17,443 nucleotides of DNA from JADJOY01 sp964450125 (GTDB taxonomy: Bacteria; JADJOY01). Each line of letters opens with the position of its first letter. The stretch's first letter is position 1. The notes under the pieces were generated by a model. It did no database searches. It was not told where the DNA came from and saw only the letters and a program-made list of their open reading frames with translations. Position numbers and translations under genes: made by a program. Below, one piece after another: positions 1 to 6,527 of this stretch. Where the stretch lies: positions 1-17,443 of the forward strand of contig CAYVDO010000138.1 of the NCBI GenBank assembly GCA_964450125.1. Reading direction: 5' to 3'.

Positions 1-135
1 CGCGACGATGCCGACGTTGGGCTCGATGGTGCAGAAGGGATAGTTCGCGGATTCCGCCTTCGCCGCCGTGAGCGCGTTGAAGAGCGTGCTCTTGCCGACG
101 TTGGGAAGGCCGACGATGCCAGCTTGAAGCGCAAT
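1..135 (-). CDS. ychF: Redox-regulated ATPase/GTPase YchF, N-terminal part (runs off left edge)
   Basis: The 45 codons visible on the minus strand carry the OBG-family P-loop GLPNVGKST (residues 9-17) and the YchF-specific NYPFCTIEPNVG stretch (31-42). This identifies the universal ribosome-associated P-loop NTPase YchF/OLA1, which prefers ATP in characterised members. Family proteins start M-(A/G)-L-x-x-G-I-V-G. Here the codon at the Met position is ATT (133-135), and no ATG, GTG or TTG lies in frame in the preceding 35 codons (back to position 181 and beyond to about 240). A GGAG Shine-Dalgarno core (complement of 142-145) sits six bases before the ATT, so I take ATT as the real start. The gene is divergent from the yciH-like gene, with about 121 bp between them. 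Identity is very secure; the start codon is inferred from alignment and the SD position. Confidence 0.95.
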   Translation of the reverse strand, partial: MALQAGIVGLPNVGKSTLFNALTAAKAESANYPFCTIEPNVGIVA

Positions 136-141
136 GTCCGA

Positions 142-147
142 CTCCGG
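142..147 (-). promoter_or_regulatory. Shine-Dalgarno site that fixes the ATT start of ychF
   Basis: Read on the minus strand this is CCGGAG, with the GGAG core six bases before the ATT codon at 133-135. The ideal spacing is the main sequence argument that ATT, which also matches the conserved family N-terminus, is used for initiation. Confidence 0.6.
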
Positions 148-256
148 GGGGCGGGTGCTCGCGGCGCGTCGCGCCGCGAATGAAGCCCGAGACTGTGGCA
201 GATTCGGTGGCCGCCCGGCTTCCCGGGCGTGGCTCGATCCCCCGGGGAGGTCAGCG

Positions 257-619
257 ATGAGCACTCGACCCGTCTACTCCACCGAGCACGGACGCCATTG
301 CGCCCGCTGTGGGCGACCCGAGTCCGCGTGCACGTGCAAGCACGCCAAGACGGCGGCATCGCCGCCGTCGTCGCCACGGGATGGTTTGGTCCGCGTCGGC
401 ATCGAAACCAAGGGGCGGAAGGGGAAGGGCGTCACGCTCGTGAGCGGTGTGAAGATCGATGCCGCGGGCCTCGCCGATCTCGCCAAGGACCTCAAGGTCC
501 TGTGCGGCTCGGGCGGCACCGTGAAGGACGGCGTCATCGAGATCCAGGGCGATCACCGCGACAAGGTGCTCGCGGCACTCGCCGCGCGCGGTCTCAAGGC
601 GAAACGCGCCGGGGGTTGA
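257..619 (+). CDS. yciH: Translation initiation factor SUI1/YciH-family protein with an N-terminal Cys cluster
   Basis: This 120-residue protein has a C-terminal SUI1/eIF1 fold. The basic loop GRKGKGVTLVSG (about residues 54-65) is followed by a CGSGG...KDGVIEIQGDHR region typical of bacterial YciH, ending in ..AKRAGG like the E. coli protein. YciH-type proteins bind the 30S subunit and affect start-site fidelity or act as stress inhibitors of initiation. The N-terminus keeps the VYSTEHGR motif and adds C15-x2-C18-x6-C25-x-C27, a possible small zinc-binding knuckle absent from E. coli YciH. The start is ATG 257, with GGGGAGG ending seven bases upstream; an ATG at 134 in the same frame lacks such support and would overlap ychF. 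It is divergent from ychF, another translation-linked gene. Family assignment is firm; the metal site is inferred. Confidence 0.93.
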   Translation: MSTRPVYSTEHGRHCARCGRPESACTCKHAKTAASPPSSPRDGLVRVGIETKGRKGKGVTLVSGVKIDAAGLADLAKDLKVLCGSGGTVKDGVIEIQGDHRDKVLAALAARGLKAKRAGG

Positions 620-698
620 CACGGCTCCGCGTCTCGGGTTCCCGCAAGCGTCGAATGGGCCTCGTGGCCATTCCGGTTGGGCTCGGCACGCTCGGGAG

Positions 699-735
699 CG
701 GCGGGGGCGGGGGGGCGGGGGGGGACGAGGCGGGG
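699..735 (+). other. G-tract cluster, potential G-quadruplex, between converging genes
   Basis: The plus strand has G5 (703-707), C, G7 (709-715), C, G8 (717-724), then another G4 at 732-735. This is a strong intramolecular G-quadruplex pattern. It lies between the stop of the yciH-like gene (619) and the 3' end of the minus-strand gene at 752. No stem-plus-T-run terminator is visible in 620-751, so a structural role at this convergent junction is possible but unproven. Confidence 0.5.
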
Positions 736-751
736 CGCCGTAGACCAGGAG

Positions 752-1522
752 TCAGCGCGTGACGGCTGCCCGGGCCGCGCTGCGGGCGCGGGCCACGACT
801 TCGCCGAACGAGAGCTTGGCGAGCGAGGCTGCGAAGGCATCGCCCTCGGCCGGCTCGTGCTCGCCGTGTCGTAACGGCGACTCGACGGCTGCCTCATCGA
901 TCGCGCTGGCTTCCAGGCTGCCGGCGGCGCGACCCTGCAGACGTGGTGCGATGAGCCCTTGGCTGTTGATGATCCGGTACGCTCGCGTCGCCGGCGCACC
1001 GGGAAGCGCCACGTCGGCGCCGTTCCAGCGCGCGACATTCGGTCTCTTGAGGAAGAAGAGGTGTGTCGCGGACGCATCGCCGAATCGCTCCGCCACCGTG
1101 GCCTGCGCGTCCCCGGCGAAGTCCAGCACCTCGACCGTCACTTCGGCGCGTGCGCTCGATCGGTTGGGGCTCGCCAAGTCCTCGCCCACCGCCACGGTCA
1201 GATCGTAAAACTGCGTTGGGACCCACGGGCCGGAATAGTCCGCGGGCAGCCCGAGGTCGACCGTGCGTCCCCGGGTCACCCGGATGACACGACCGGCGAC
1301 GATCGCATCGGAGGCTGCCGCCATCTCTTCGATGCTCGAGAACAGGTCGGCTTCGACTGCGCCCGCCGGGAACTGAAAGCTGTGCCAGATCTCCGAGCCG
1401 CCGTTCGTGGCGCGCGCCGCGACCGAACCGGTCTCCGGCCACAGCACCCGGCCGAGCGTGAAGCTCGCGGCGAGAACGGCGAGGTGGAATGCGACACGAC
1501 GAGTCGCGTGATGGGTATTCAT
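752..1522 (-). CDS. Exported protein of unknown function, partner of the matrixin-like protease
   Basis: I do not recognise a named family for this 256-residue protein. The first about 37 residues (basic N-terminus, hydrophobic VAFHLAVLAASFTLGRVLW) look like a signal peptide or anchor. After it comes a segment IEEMAAASDAIVAGRVIRV, followed by alternating strand-like stretches (YDLTVAVGEDL, EVTVEVLDF, THLFFLK, YRIINSQG). This resembles secreted single beta-barrel proteins that measure 'surges' of a substrate or seal a protease, but that is a fold-level impression only. The ATG at 1522 was chosen because it opens directly on the signal sequence; the same frame stays open upstream into the matrixin gene but is there a shadow. 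It lies 41 bp downstream of the matrixin-like gene on the same strand, so the two are probably co-transcribed and both exported. Confidence 0.75.
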   Translation of the reverse strand: MNTHHATRRVAFHLAVLAASFTLGRVLWPETGSVAARATNGGSEIWHSFQFPAGAVEADLFSSIEEMAAASDAIVAGRVIRVTRGRTVDLGLPADYSGPWVPTQFYDLTVAVGEDLASPNRSSARAEVTVEVLDFAGDAQATVAERFGDASATHLFFLKRPNVARWNGADVALPGAPATRAYRIINSQGLIAPRLQGRAAGSLEASAIDEAAVESPLRHGEHEPAEGDAFAASLAKLSFGEVVARARSAARAAVTR

Positions 1523-1563
1523 GATCTTCGTCTCTCGATCTCGCGCGGATGCTCGACGCGCGG

Positions 1564-2199
1564 TCAGTATTGCGAGTTGATGTGTCCGAGGTCGTGCTGG
1601 CTGATGCCGCTCGGCGTGGCCTCGGTCAGAGTCGCCTGCATGCACGAGTTCCAGTCGGAGCCGTCCGATGCAGGGTTCACGTGCCGAAGCCCGACCGTGT
1701 GGCCGAATTCGTGGCACACCATCGCGTCTCTCACGTGCGCCGAGAGGAACGGCGTGACCGAAGTGTCGAATGTCATGGTTTGTCCGTAGCAGGTGCGGTT
1801 CGGGTCGGCGCCGCTCACGATTGCGTTGGGCGGGCAATTGACCCACGCCAGCGGATTGCCACCGAAGCCGTAGCTCCCCTGGAACGCGACGACGTCGGCT
1901 GCGTTCACGCTGAACTCCTCGGCCACGATCAGGTCGGTGAAGATGTCGTAAGCCTGCATCATGGGCACGAGATGACCCCGCAGCCCGGCGGGGTCCCCGT
2001 ACGGGAACACCACCACGCCATGCCATGCATTGTTCGCCAGCGAGACCGAGTTTGGCGGGTTGCCGACGTTGGCCGTGGTCGAGCCGAAGTTGCAGCGGGA
2101 TAGAAAAATACCCAATGCCAGACAGCCGATTGTGGTGATGCGGTTTCGCCACCGTTCGCGATGTGCGCGTCGCTGCGCGCTGGATTCCAGCTCGTTCAC
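1564..2199 (-). CDS. Matrixin-like secreted zinc metalloprotease
   Basis: This 211-residue protein carries the metzincin signature HEFGHTVGLRH (H163, E164, H167, G170, H173). A Met-turn follows (SCMQ, M187), and the C-terminal helix ...SQHDLGHINSQY is typical of M10/matrixin-like peptidases. The N-terminus (about residues 20-36, ITTIGCLALGIFLSRC) is a hydrophobic export signal; it is not a clear lipobox. Cysteines at 122, 137, 162 and 186 could form disulfides after export. I chose GTG 2199 because a G-rich AGAGGGGGG Shine-Dalgarno lies just upstream and it opens on the signal region; the frame remains open to 2406 without an obvious RBS. The active-site set is complete, so the enzyme is predicted active. 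Its substrate is unknown; the exported protein encoded 41 bp downstream is a candidate partner or target. Confidence 0.88.
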   Translation of the reverse strand: MNELESSAQRRAHRERWRNRITTIGCLALGIFLSRCNFGSTTANVGNPPNSVSLANNAWHGVVVFPYGDPAGLRGHLVPMMQAYDIFTDLIVAEEFSVNAADVVAFQGSYGFGGNPLAWVNCPPNAIVSGADPNRTCYGQTMTFDTSVTPFLSAHVRDAMVCHEFGHTVGLRHVNPASDGSDWNSCMQATLTEATPSGISQHDLGHINSQY

Positions 2200-2248
2200 G
2201 ATCCCCCCTCTTGGTGATGACGCGTTCGCGTCGATTGCAGCGCGCACT

Positions 2249-2261
2249 GTGCAAGGTGCAC
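2249..2261. repeat. Short inverted repeat upstream of the matrixin-like gene
   Basis: GTGCA (2249-2253), spacer AGG, TGCAC (2257-2261). It sits about 50 bp upstream of the GTG start of the metalloprotease, within the 245-bp gap 2200-2444. It could be a repressor half-site pair, but with five-base arms in GC-rich DNA it may be chance. No convincing -35/-10 pair is visible in this gap. Confidence 0.25.
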
Positions 2262-2444
2262 GCCTGCTGCGTCGCTGTGTGGGGCGAATCGAAATGTCGA
2301 GAAAAGTCAGTCGCCGGGCGGCGGGCCGCGCGCCGTGGCGCCGACTCGAATTGGCGGTACCGCATCCGTCGGTTGGCGCGGCCGCGCGTTGCGCGTGGCC
2401 GAGCACCCGAGTCGGCCGTACGGCTGGGCGTCTTCGGCGGCCGG

Positions 2445-3116
2445 TCAGGAATTCAGGATTCGGTAGGGTCCGCCGCGCTCCAGGGCGCGCTGGTAGGCGG
2501 GGCGCGCGTGGATGCGGTCGAGGAACGTGCGCAGACGTGGATAGGGCGCGAAGTCGACGCGGCTCGCCGCGGCCTCTACGGGAAAGCTCATCAGGAAATC
2601 CGCGCCGCTCAGCTCATCGCCGGCGAACCAGCCGCCGTCAGCGAGCTCCTGTTCCATGTGCGCCAGGTGGGCGCGGATGCCAGGTTCGAGATACGAGCGC
2701 TCGACCTCGGAAGCGACCGCGCGCGTGATCGGCCGCACGAAGAACGGTACGGGCGGACGGGTGGTCTTCGCGAAGACCAGCTTCATCACCAAGAGCGGCA
2801 TCACGCTGCCCTCGGCGGCGTGGAGCCAGTAGCGATAGCGCTCGAAGGCCGCAGTGCCCTCAGGCGGTCGAAAGCGCCCGCGGCCGTAGGTGTCGACGAG
2901 GTACTCGACGATGGCTCCGGACTCGGCCAGGGTCCGCTCGCCGTCGGTGATCACCGGTGACTTGCCGAGCGGGTGCACCGACTTGAGCTCCGGCGGCGCG
3001 AGCTGGCTCTTGGGGTCGCGCCCGTAGCGCTTCACCTCGTACGGCACTTCGAGCTCCTCGAGGAGCCAAAGGATGCGCTGCGACCGCGAATGCTCGAGGT
3101 GATGGACCTGGATCAC
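2445..3116 (-). CDS. Glutathione S-transferase family protein
   Basis: This 223-residue protein has the two-domain cytosolic GST layout. The thioredoxin-like N-terminal half has HHLEHSRSQRILWLLEELEV (Ser10 or Ser12 as the likely glutathione-activating residue), the cis-proline in KSPVITDG, and the ES pair in LAESGAIVEYLVDTYG that binds the glutamyl end of glutathione. The all-helical C-terminal half includes GDELSGADFLMSFPVEA, the conserved N-capping box/hydrophobic staple region of GSTs. Length is normal. The start is GTG 3116 with AGGAGG seven bases before it. Likely role: cytosolic conjugation or detoxification; the substrate cannot be told from sequence. It stands alone, about 245 bp from the matrixin gene and about 170 bp from the pseudogene on the other side (3117-3286 shows no gene). 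Confidence 0.93.
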   Translation of the reverse strand: MIQVHHLEHSRSQRILWLLEELEVPYEVKRYGRDPKSQLAPPELKSVHPLGKSPVITDGERTLAESGAIVEYLVDTYGRGRFRPPEGTAAFERYRYWLHAAEGSVMPLLVMKLVFAKTTRPPVPFFVRPITRAVASEVERSYLEPGIRAHLAHMEQELADGGWFAGDELSGADFLMSFPVEAAASRVDFAPYPRLRTFLDRIHARPAYQRALERGGPYRILNS

Positions 3117-3286
3117 GGGGCTTCCTCCTGTGGGCGTGAGTTGGGCCGAGCGGCCGCGGCATGCGAGGTGCGAAACGCCGCCGTCCTCGACTGCTCGTGC
3201 TGGACTCTACGGTTCGGCGCGGCGAACGGATGTGAGGCAGTCGCGTCCGCCGTGCGTGGACGAGCTCGCGAGCAGGAAGCCGCGCC

Positions 3287-4180
3287 ATGACACGAGCCGC
3301 ACTCGCGCGTGGGCCCGGGGGGCCGCTGGCTGCCGGTGGTGGGCGCGTTGCTGGCGTTCGAGATTCTCGCGCTCGGTGCCGCGGCGATCGTGGTCGAGCC
3401 GCCCCTCGTGGCCACGCTGCGGAACGCCGCTTTCGATGGCTATCAGCGCCGCTGGCCGCGCCTCTATGCCGAGGCGCCGGTCCGCATCGTGGACGTCGAC
3501 GGAGAGAGCCTCGCGCGGCTCGGCCCGTGGCCGTGGCCCCGCACGCGCCTAGCCGAGCTCGTGAATCGCTTGCACGCGCTGCGCGCGGATCCCGACGAGG
3601 CGTTCGCCGCGGCGATGGAGCGGAACGGCAACGTGGTGCTCGGCCCGGCGCTGGCCGAGAGCGCGGGTGCGAGCGTCCGCGCAGCCGGGCCATGTGGCGT
3701 CCGTGGGCGGGGACGTGACGGCGTTCCTCGATCTCCACCTGGGTGCGGCGCCGCCGCTCGCGTTCCCGGAGCGTGCCGCCCGCGGGGTGGATTCGATCAG
3801 CTCCGCCGCGGGAACCGACGGTGTGGTGCGGCGGGTGCCGCTGCTCTATCGAGCCGAGCAACGGCTTCACCCGAGCCTCGTCGCCGAGGCGTTGCGCGTG
3901 GCCGATGGGGCGAAGAACATCGTTGCGCTGGGCGAGCGGGGCGGTGGTGGCCGGCTCGCTCGTCGCGTATCTGCGCGTGCGATGGCTGCGCGACCCGGTG
4001 ACGCCGTCACTGACGGCCGCGCTGGTCTGGCTCGCGATCTCGGTGCCCGTCGCGCAACCCGATCACCGGAAGCGGGCGCTCGCGTGCGCGCTGGAGATGG
4101 ACGCGTTCGCTGCGGCGTTCTCGGAGACCAAGCAGCGCGAAGGCTTGCCGCTGGGAGGCACACGGATCGGGGTGCATGCG
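3287..4180 (+). pseudogene. Degraded CHASE2 sensor / class III adenylate cyclase gene
   Basis: Homology moves through reading frames. A start at ATG 3287 (AGGAAG upstream) gives MTRAALARG. After a G6 run (3317-3322) the frame changes to RWLPVVGALLAFEILALG (TM helix) and the CHASE2 hallmark RIVDVDGESLARLGPWPWPR. This continues to DPDEAFAAAMER..NVVLGPAL until about 3670. The next frame (about 3688-3925) has GGDVTAFLDLHLG, GVDSISSAAGTDGVVRRVPL and HPSLVAEALRVA. The next frame again (about 3930-4060) has TM-like GAVVAGSLVAYLRVRWL and TAALVWLAISVPVAQ. It then joins directly to a cyclase piece, CALEMDAFAAAF..TKQREGLPLGGTRIGVHA. The CHASE2 segment between LHAL and DPDEAF, and most of the cyclase domain, are missing. 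When intact this would have been a membrane sensor making cAMP. It is non-functional as read, unless the breaks are assembly errors. Confidence 0.85.
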
Positions 4181-4211
4181 GTTCGCCGAGAAATGAACCC
4201 ATGTGCGGCGG

Positions 4212-4334
4212 TCACGGCAGCGGCACGATCCCGTCCCACTCGTCGAGCCCACCCGATTCGAAGCCATCGCGGAAGATCTCGCACGCCAGGTCGGCGCCGG
4301 CGTCCGAGCCGCTACGCCCGGCGCCGTAGACCCA
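4212..4334 (-). pseudogene. Orphan C-terminal tail of a secreted protein (DGFESG-type)
   Basis: Between two plus-strand pseudogene fragments, the minus strand encodes a 40-codon open stretch bounded by stops. It ends GADLACEIFRDGFESGGLDE, then WDGIVPLP and TGA (4212-4214). It has no start codon and no room for one, so it is the remnant of the 3' end of a lost gene. Its last residues align without gaps to the end of the secreted protein encoded at 7277-8029 (F-x-D-x-F-[DE]-S-G-x-L-D-x-W-x-x-x-V-P). I know of similar D-G-F-E-S-G tails on exported proteins of several proteobacteria, where an export or anchoring role is suspected; here the role is inference. Confidence 0.6.
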
Positions 4335-5047
4335 TCAATCCCGCGCTGATCGTGATCCTGCCGGGAAACCCGGGCATTCTCGATCCCAATCGCTGGTAGC
4401 CGCTGGCGCTTCAGTACTACGTCGATCAGAACGGCAACCCCGTGCCCACGGGCTACCCACCCGCACTGACGCCGGAGTGGGGGATCGTGAAGCCCTTCGC
4501 GCTGACCGAGAGCGATCTCTCGATCCATCCCGGCCCGCCCGACTGGGATTGGTGGGTGTATCACGACCCCGGCCCGCCGCCGCAGATCGGCGGAGCGGGC
4601 GATGCCACGTACAAGGCGGGGTTCACCCAGAACATCCTGTTCTCGAGCTACCTGACCCCGGACGACGGCGCGACGATCGACATCAGCCCCGCGTCGCTCG
4701 GGAACAGCTCCCTCGGGACCAACGACGGCCAGGGCTACGCGCTCAACCCGATCACCGGGGAGCCGTACACCCCGCAGGTGGTTCCGCGCGGGGACTACGC
4801 GCGCGTGCTTGCGGAGTTCTGGGCGGACGGCCCGAGCTCGGAGACTCCGCCCGGTCACTGGTTCACGGTGGCCAATTACGTGACGGACCAGCCGGGGTTC
4901 GAACGGCGGATCGGCGGGACCGGCCCGCTGCTCGACGATCTCGAATGGGACGTGAAGCTCTACCTGGCGCTCGGTGGCGCGGTACACGACGCCGCGATCA
5001 CGGCGTGGGGGATCAAGGGGCGGTACGACTCGGTCCGGAGGATCTGA
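4331..5047 (+). pseudogene. Vanadium-dependent haloperoxidase-like protein, internal fragment with premature stop
   Basis: One frame reads INPALIVILPGNPGILDPNRW, TAG (4397-4399), PLALQYYVDQNGNPVPTGYP, PEWGIVKPFAL, and later FWADGPSSETPPGHWFTVAN, QPGFERRIGGTG and LALGGAVHDAAITAWGIKGR. This matches the middle of the PAP2-like vanadium haloperoxidase family, where N-P-N-R-W-Q-P-L-A-L is normal, so the TAG probably replaces a CAG. The N-terminal helices are missing. The protein stops at YDSVRRI (TGA 5045-5047), exactly where family members continue Y-D-x-V-R-P-I-S, so the vanadate-binding C-terminal half is gone. The fragment is fused on its right to a Uma2 gene by a deletion and abuts the cyclase relic on its left. 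It cannot make an active enzyme. Confidence 0.78.
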
Positions 5048-5580
5048 AGGCGGTCCCCGAACACCTGCTCGCGCAGATCATCGACGGCGAGCTGATCGCG
5101 CTGCCGCGACCCGGGCTCGCTCACCAGCGGGTCGCGTCGTCGCTCGGTATCGAGGTCGGCGAGCCGTTCGATCGCGGCCGCGGCGGGCCCGGTGGCTGGT
5201 GGCTGCTCGATGAGCCCGAGCTGCATCTCGGAGGCGACATCGTCGTTCCCGATCTCGCGGGATGGCGGCGCGAGCGCCTCCCCACGATTCCCGATGCGCC
5301 GTTTCACACCCTCGCGCCCGACTGGATATGCGAAGTGCTCTCGCCGTCGACCGCTCGTTTGGATCGCGTTCGCAAGCTTCGCCTCTATGCCCGCGAGCGG
5401 GTGGGCTTTGCGTGGCTGGTGGATCCGGCAGCTCCAACCGTCGAACCGTTCCGGTTGCACGACTCACGCTGGCTGTTGCTCGGCACGTACCCCGGGGATG
5501 CGCCCGCACGCATCGAGCCGTTCGATGCAATCGAGCTCGATCTCCCGCTCGTCTGGGCGGGGCTCGCAGTCTCGTCCTGA
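5005..5580 (+). CDS. Uma2-family endonuclease-like protein, 5' end rebuilt by a deletion
   Basis: From about 5040 the protein reads EDLKAVPEHLLAQIIDGEL, ..GGPGGWWLLDEPELHLG, DIVVPDLAGWRRERLPTIP, WICEVLSPSTARLDRVRKL and YARERVGFAWLVDP. This is a full-length Uma2 (DUF820) PD-(D/E)xK-like fold with acidic residues in VPDL and CEVLSPST and a following Lys in VRKL. Normal members have about 10-15 residues (start Met, then a T-Y-x-D-L type motif) before the EDL. Here these have been replaced by sequence from the haloperoxidase fragment read in another frame. GTG 5005 is the nearest in-frame start but has no Shine-Dalgarno, and the gene's own promoter is gone. It may be silent, or translated by coupling to the haloperoxidase stop at 5047. 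Biological function of Uma2 proteins is poorly known. Confidence 0.8.
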   Translation: MGDQGAVRLGPEDLKAVPEHLLAQIIDGELIALPRPGLAHQRVASSLGIEVGEPFDRGRGGPGGWWLLDEPELHLGGDIVVPDLAGWRRERLPTIPDAPFHTLAPDWICEVLSPSTARLDRVRKLRLYARERVGFAWLVDPAAPTVEPFRLHDSRWLLLGTYPGDAPARIEPFDAIELDLPLVWAGLAVSS

Positions 5581-5955
5581 TCGCGGATCGAAAGACCCTC
5601 TCGGCGCGCATTCCCGACTCGCGCGCACCCGGTCGGGCTGGCCGTCGCCATCGAGGTCGCCGATGGCAATGCCGGTCGACAGACCCGGCCACCGCTTGCC
5701 GGGATCGCTGCTCGCCACGGTGAGCCCACCGGTCGACGAGATCGGACCGCCGCTCGAAGCCGAGAACGTCGCCCGTTCCGCCGGGTATGTCGTGAGCGCG
5801 CTGAGCTCCACGATCGCTCCAGAGCCCGACGCGACCACCTGGAGAAGATCGTGCGCCCCAAGCGTCACTGTCATCAGCTCCGACAGATCGAACACGCCAC
5901 CACGGATGCTCTGCACGGTGATCCACCCGAGGGTGGCTCGGTTCCTTCGCCTCAT
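5464..5955 (-). pseudogene. Fragment of an adhesin/VCBS-type surface protein
   Basis: The minus-strand frame starts at ATG 5955, overlapping the TGA of the nucleotidyltransferase gene as ATGA. It reads GGVFDLSELMTVTLGAHDLL, GAIVELSALTTYPA, then FSASSGGPISSTGGLTVAS and GIAIGDLDGDGQPDRVRAS. The G-G-x-x-D-L-S-x-L repeats resemble beta-helical surface proteins, and D-L-D-G-D-G-x-P-D is a calcium-binding VCBS/FG-GAP repeat core. No signal peptide is present and homology begins mid-repeat. After about 5590 the frame runs antisense through the end of the Uma2 gene and looks like shadow sequence. I read it as a leftover piece of a large secreted protein; the ATGA overlap is probably accidental. It could still be a short expressed protein. 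Confidence 0.5.
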
Positions 5956-6527
5956 GACTGCGCTCTCGCTCGCGTCAGCAGATCGAGCACGCCCAGCTTG
6001 GGCGCCCAGCGGTCGAGGTAGTCATGGTCGAGAAGCTCGCCTTGAACTCTCAGTACCCCGAGAATGTCCTTCCATTGGCGGTCGGAAATCTCGTCGCCGA
6101 GCCGGAACCACACCAGCTTGTGCAGGAGGGTGTCCTCGGGGCTCGCGAACCGAATGGTGAGCGGGCCCAGTGGACCCTCCAACTGTTCGAGCCGTGCGCG
6201 CGTCATCTCCTCGACGGACCACGCATCCTCCTTCATGACGAAGATGTCCGCTTTGAACAGGGTCGCCAGATGAATCACATTGAACGACCGCTGTCTCGAG
6301 ATGGCATCCCGGATCATGTCGACATCGACGTAGAACTCGTCGCTCAGAGCACGCGCGAGCTTGCTGGCGTCGGGCATCCTCAGGTCTGCAACGAGGTCGA
6401 CGTCTTGCGTGGCCCGGGGAATCCCGTAAACCGAGCTGGCGAGCGATCCGCCGACGACGTACTGGATTCCGAGCGCGTCGAACGCCGTCGCGAGTTTGGC
6501 GACGACGAGGACGGGATCCGAAAGCAT
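5952..6527 (-). CDS. Nucleotidyltransferase-fold protein, probable toxin partner (AbiEii/DUF6036-like)
   Basis: This 191-residue protein has the minimal nucleotidyltransferase signature: GGSLAS at residues 26-31 and DVD at 42-44. A later Asp in FKADIFV probably completes the metal triad. The overall pattern (helix LATAFDALGIQYVVGGSLAS, RATQDVDLV, then PEDTLLHKLVWFRLGDEISD with the conserved E-D-x-x-x-x-K) matches the AbiEii/MNT-like and DUF6036 group, several of which are toxins that modify tRNA or proteins. The ATG at 6527 shares a base with the TGA of the upstream small gene (TGATG), so translation is coupled. A TTG at 6530 is an alternative start. It looks intact although it sits in a decayed region, which suits a selfish or addictive module. 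Toxicity itself is not shown by the sequence. Confidence 0.82.
   Translation of the reverse strand: MLSDPVLVVAKLATAFDALGIQYVVGGSLASSVYGIPRATQDVDLVADLRMPDASKLARALSDEFYVDVDMIRDAISRQRSFNVIHLATLFKADIFVMKEDAWSVEEMTRARLEQLEGPLGPLTIRFASPEDTLLHKLVWFRLGDEISDRQWKDILGVLRVQGELLDHDYLDRWAPKLGVLDLLTRARAQS

Noticed and set aside
134..256. Earlier ATG (134) for the yciH-like gene
   Set aside because: No Shine-Dalgarno and it would overlap the ychF start; ATG 257 has GGAGG at good spacing and matches the family N-terminus.
616..650. TTGACA at 616-621 as a -35 box
   Set aside because: It overlaps a stop codon, has no -10 match 16-18 bases on, and no plus-strand gene follows.
1523..2365. N-terminal extension of the exported protein to position 2365
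   Set aside because: It would run through the matrixin-like gene in another frame; the ATG at 1522 opens directly on a signal sequence.
4007..4987. Minus-strand 326-codon open frame over the haloperoxidase fragment
   Set aside because: The plus strand carries the family homology; the minus frame shows none. The tail relic nearby is in a different minus frame.
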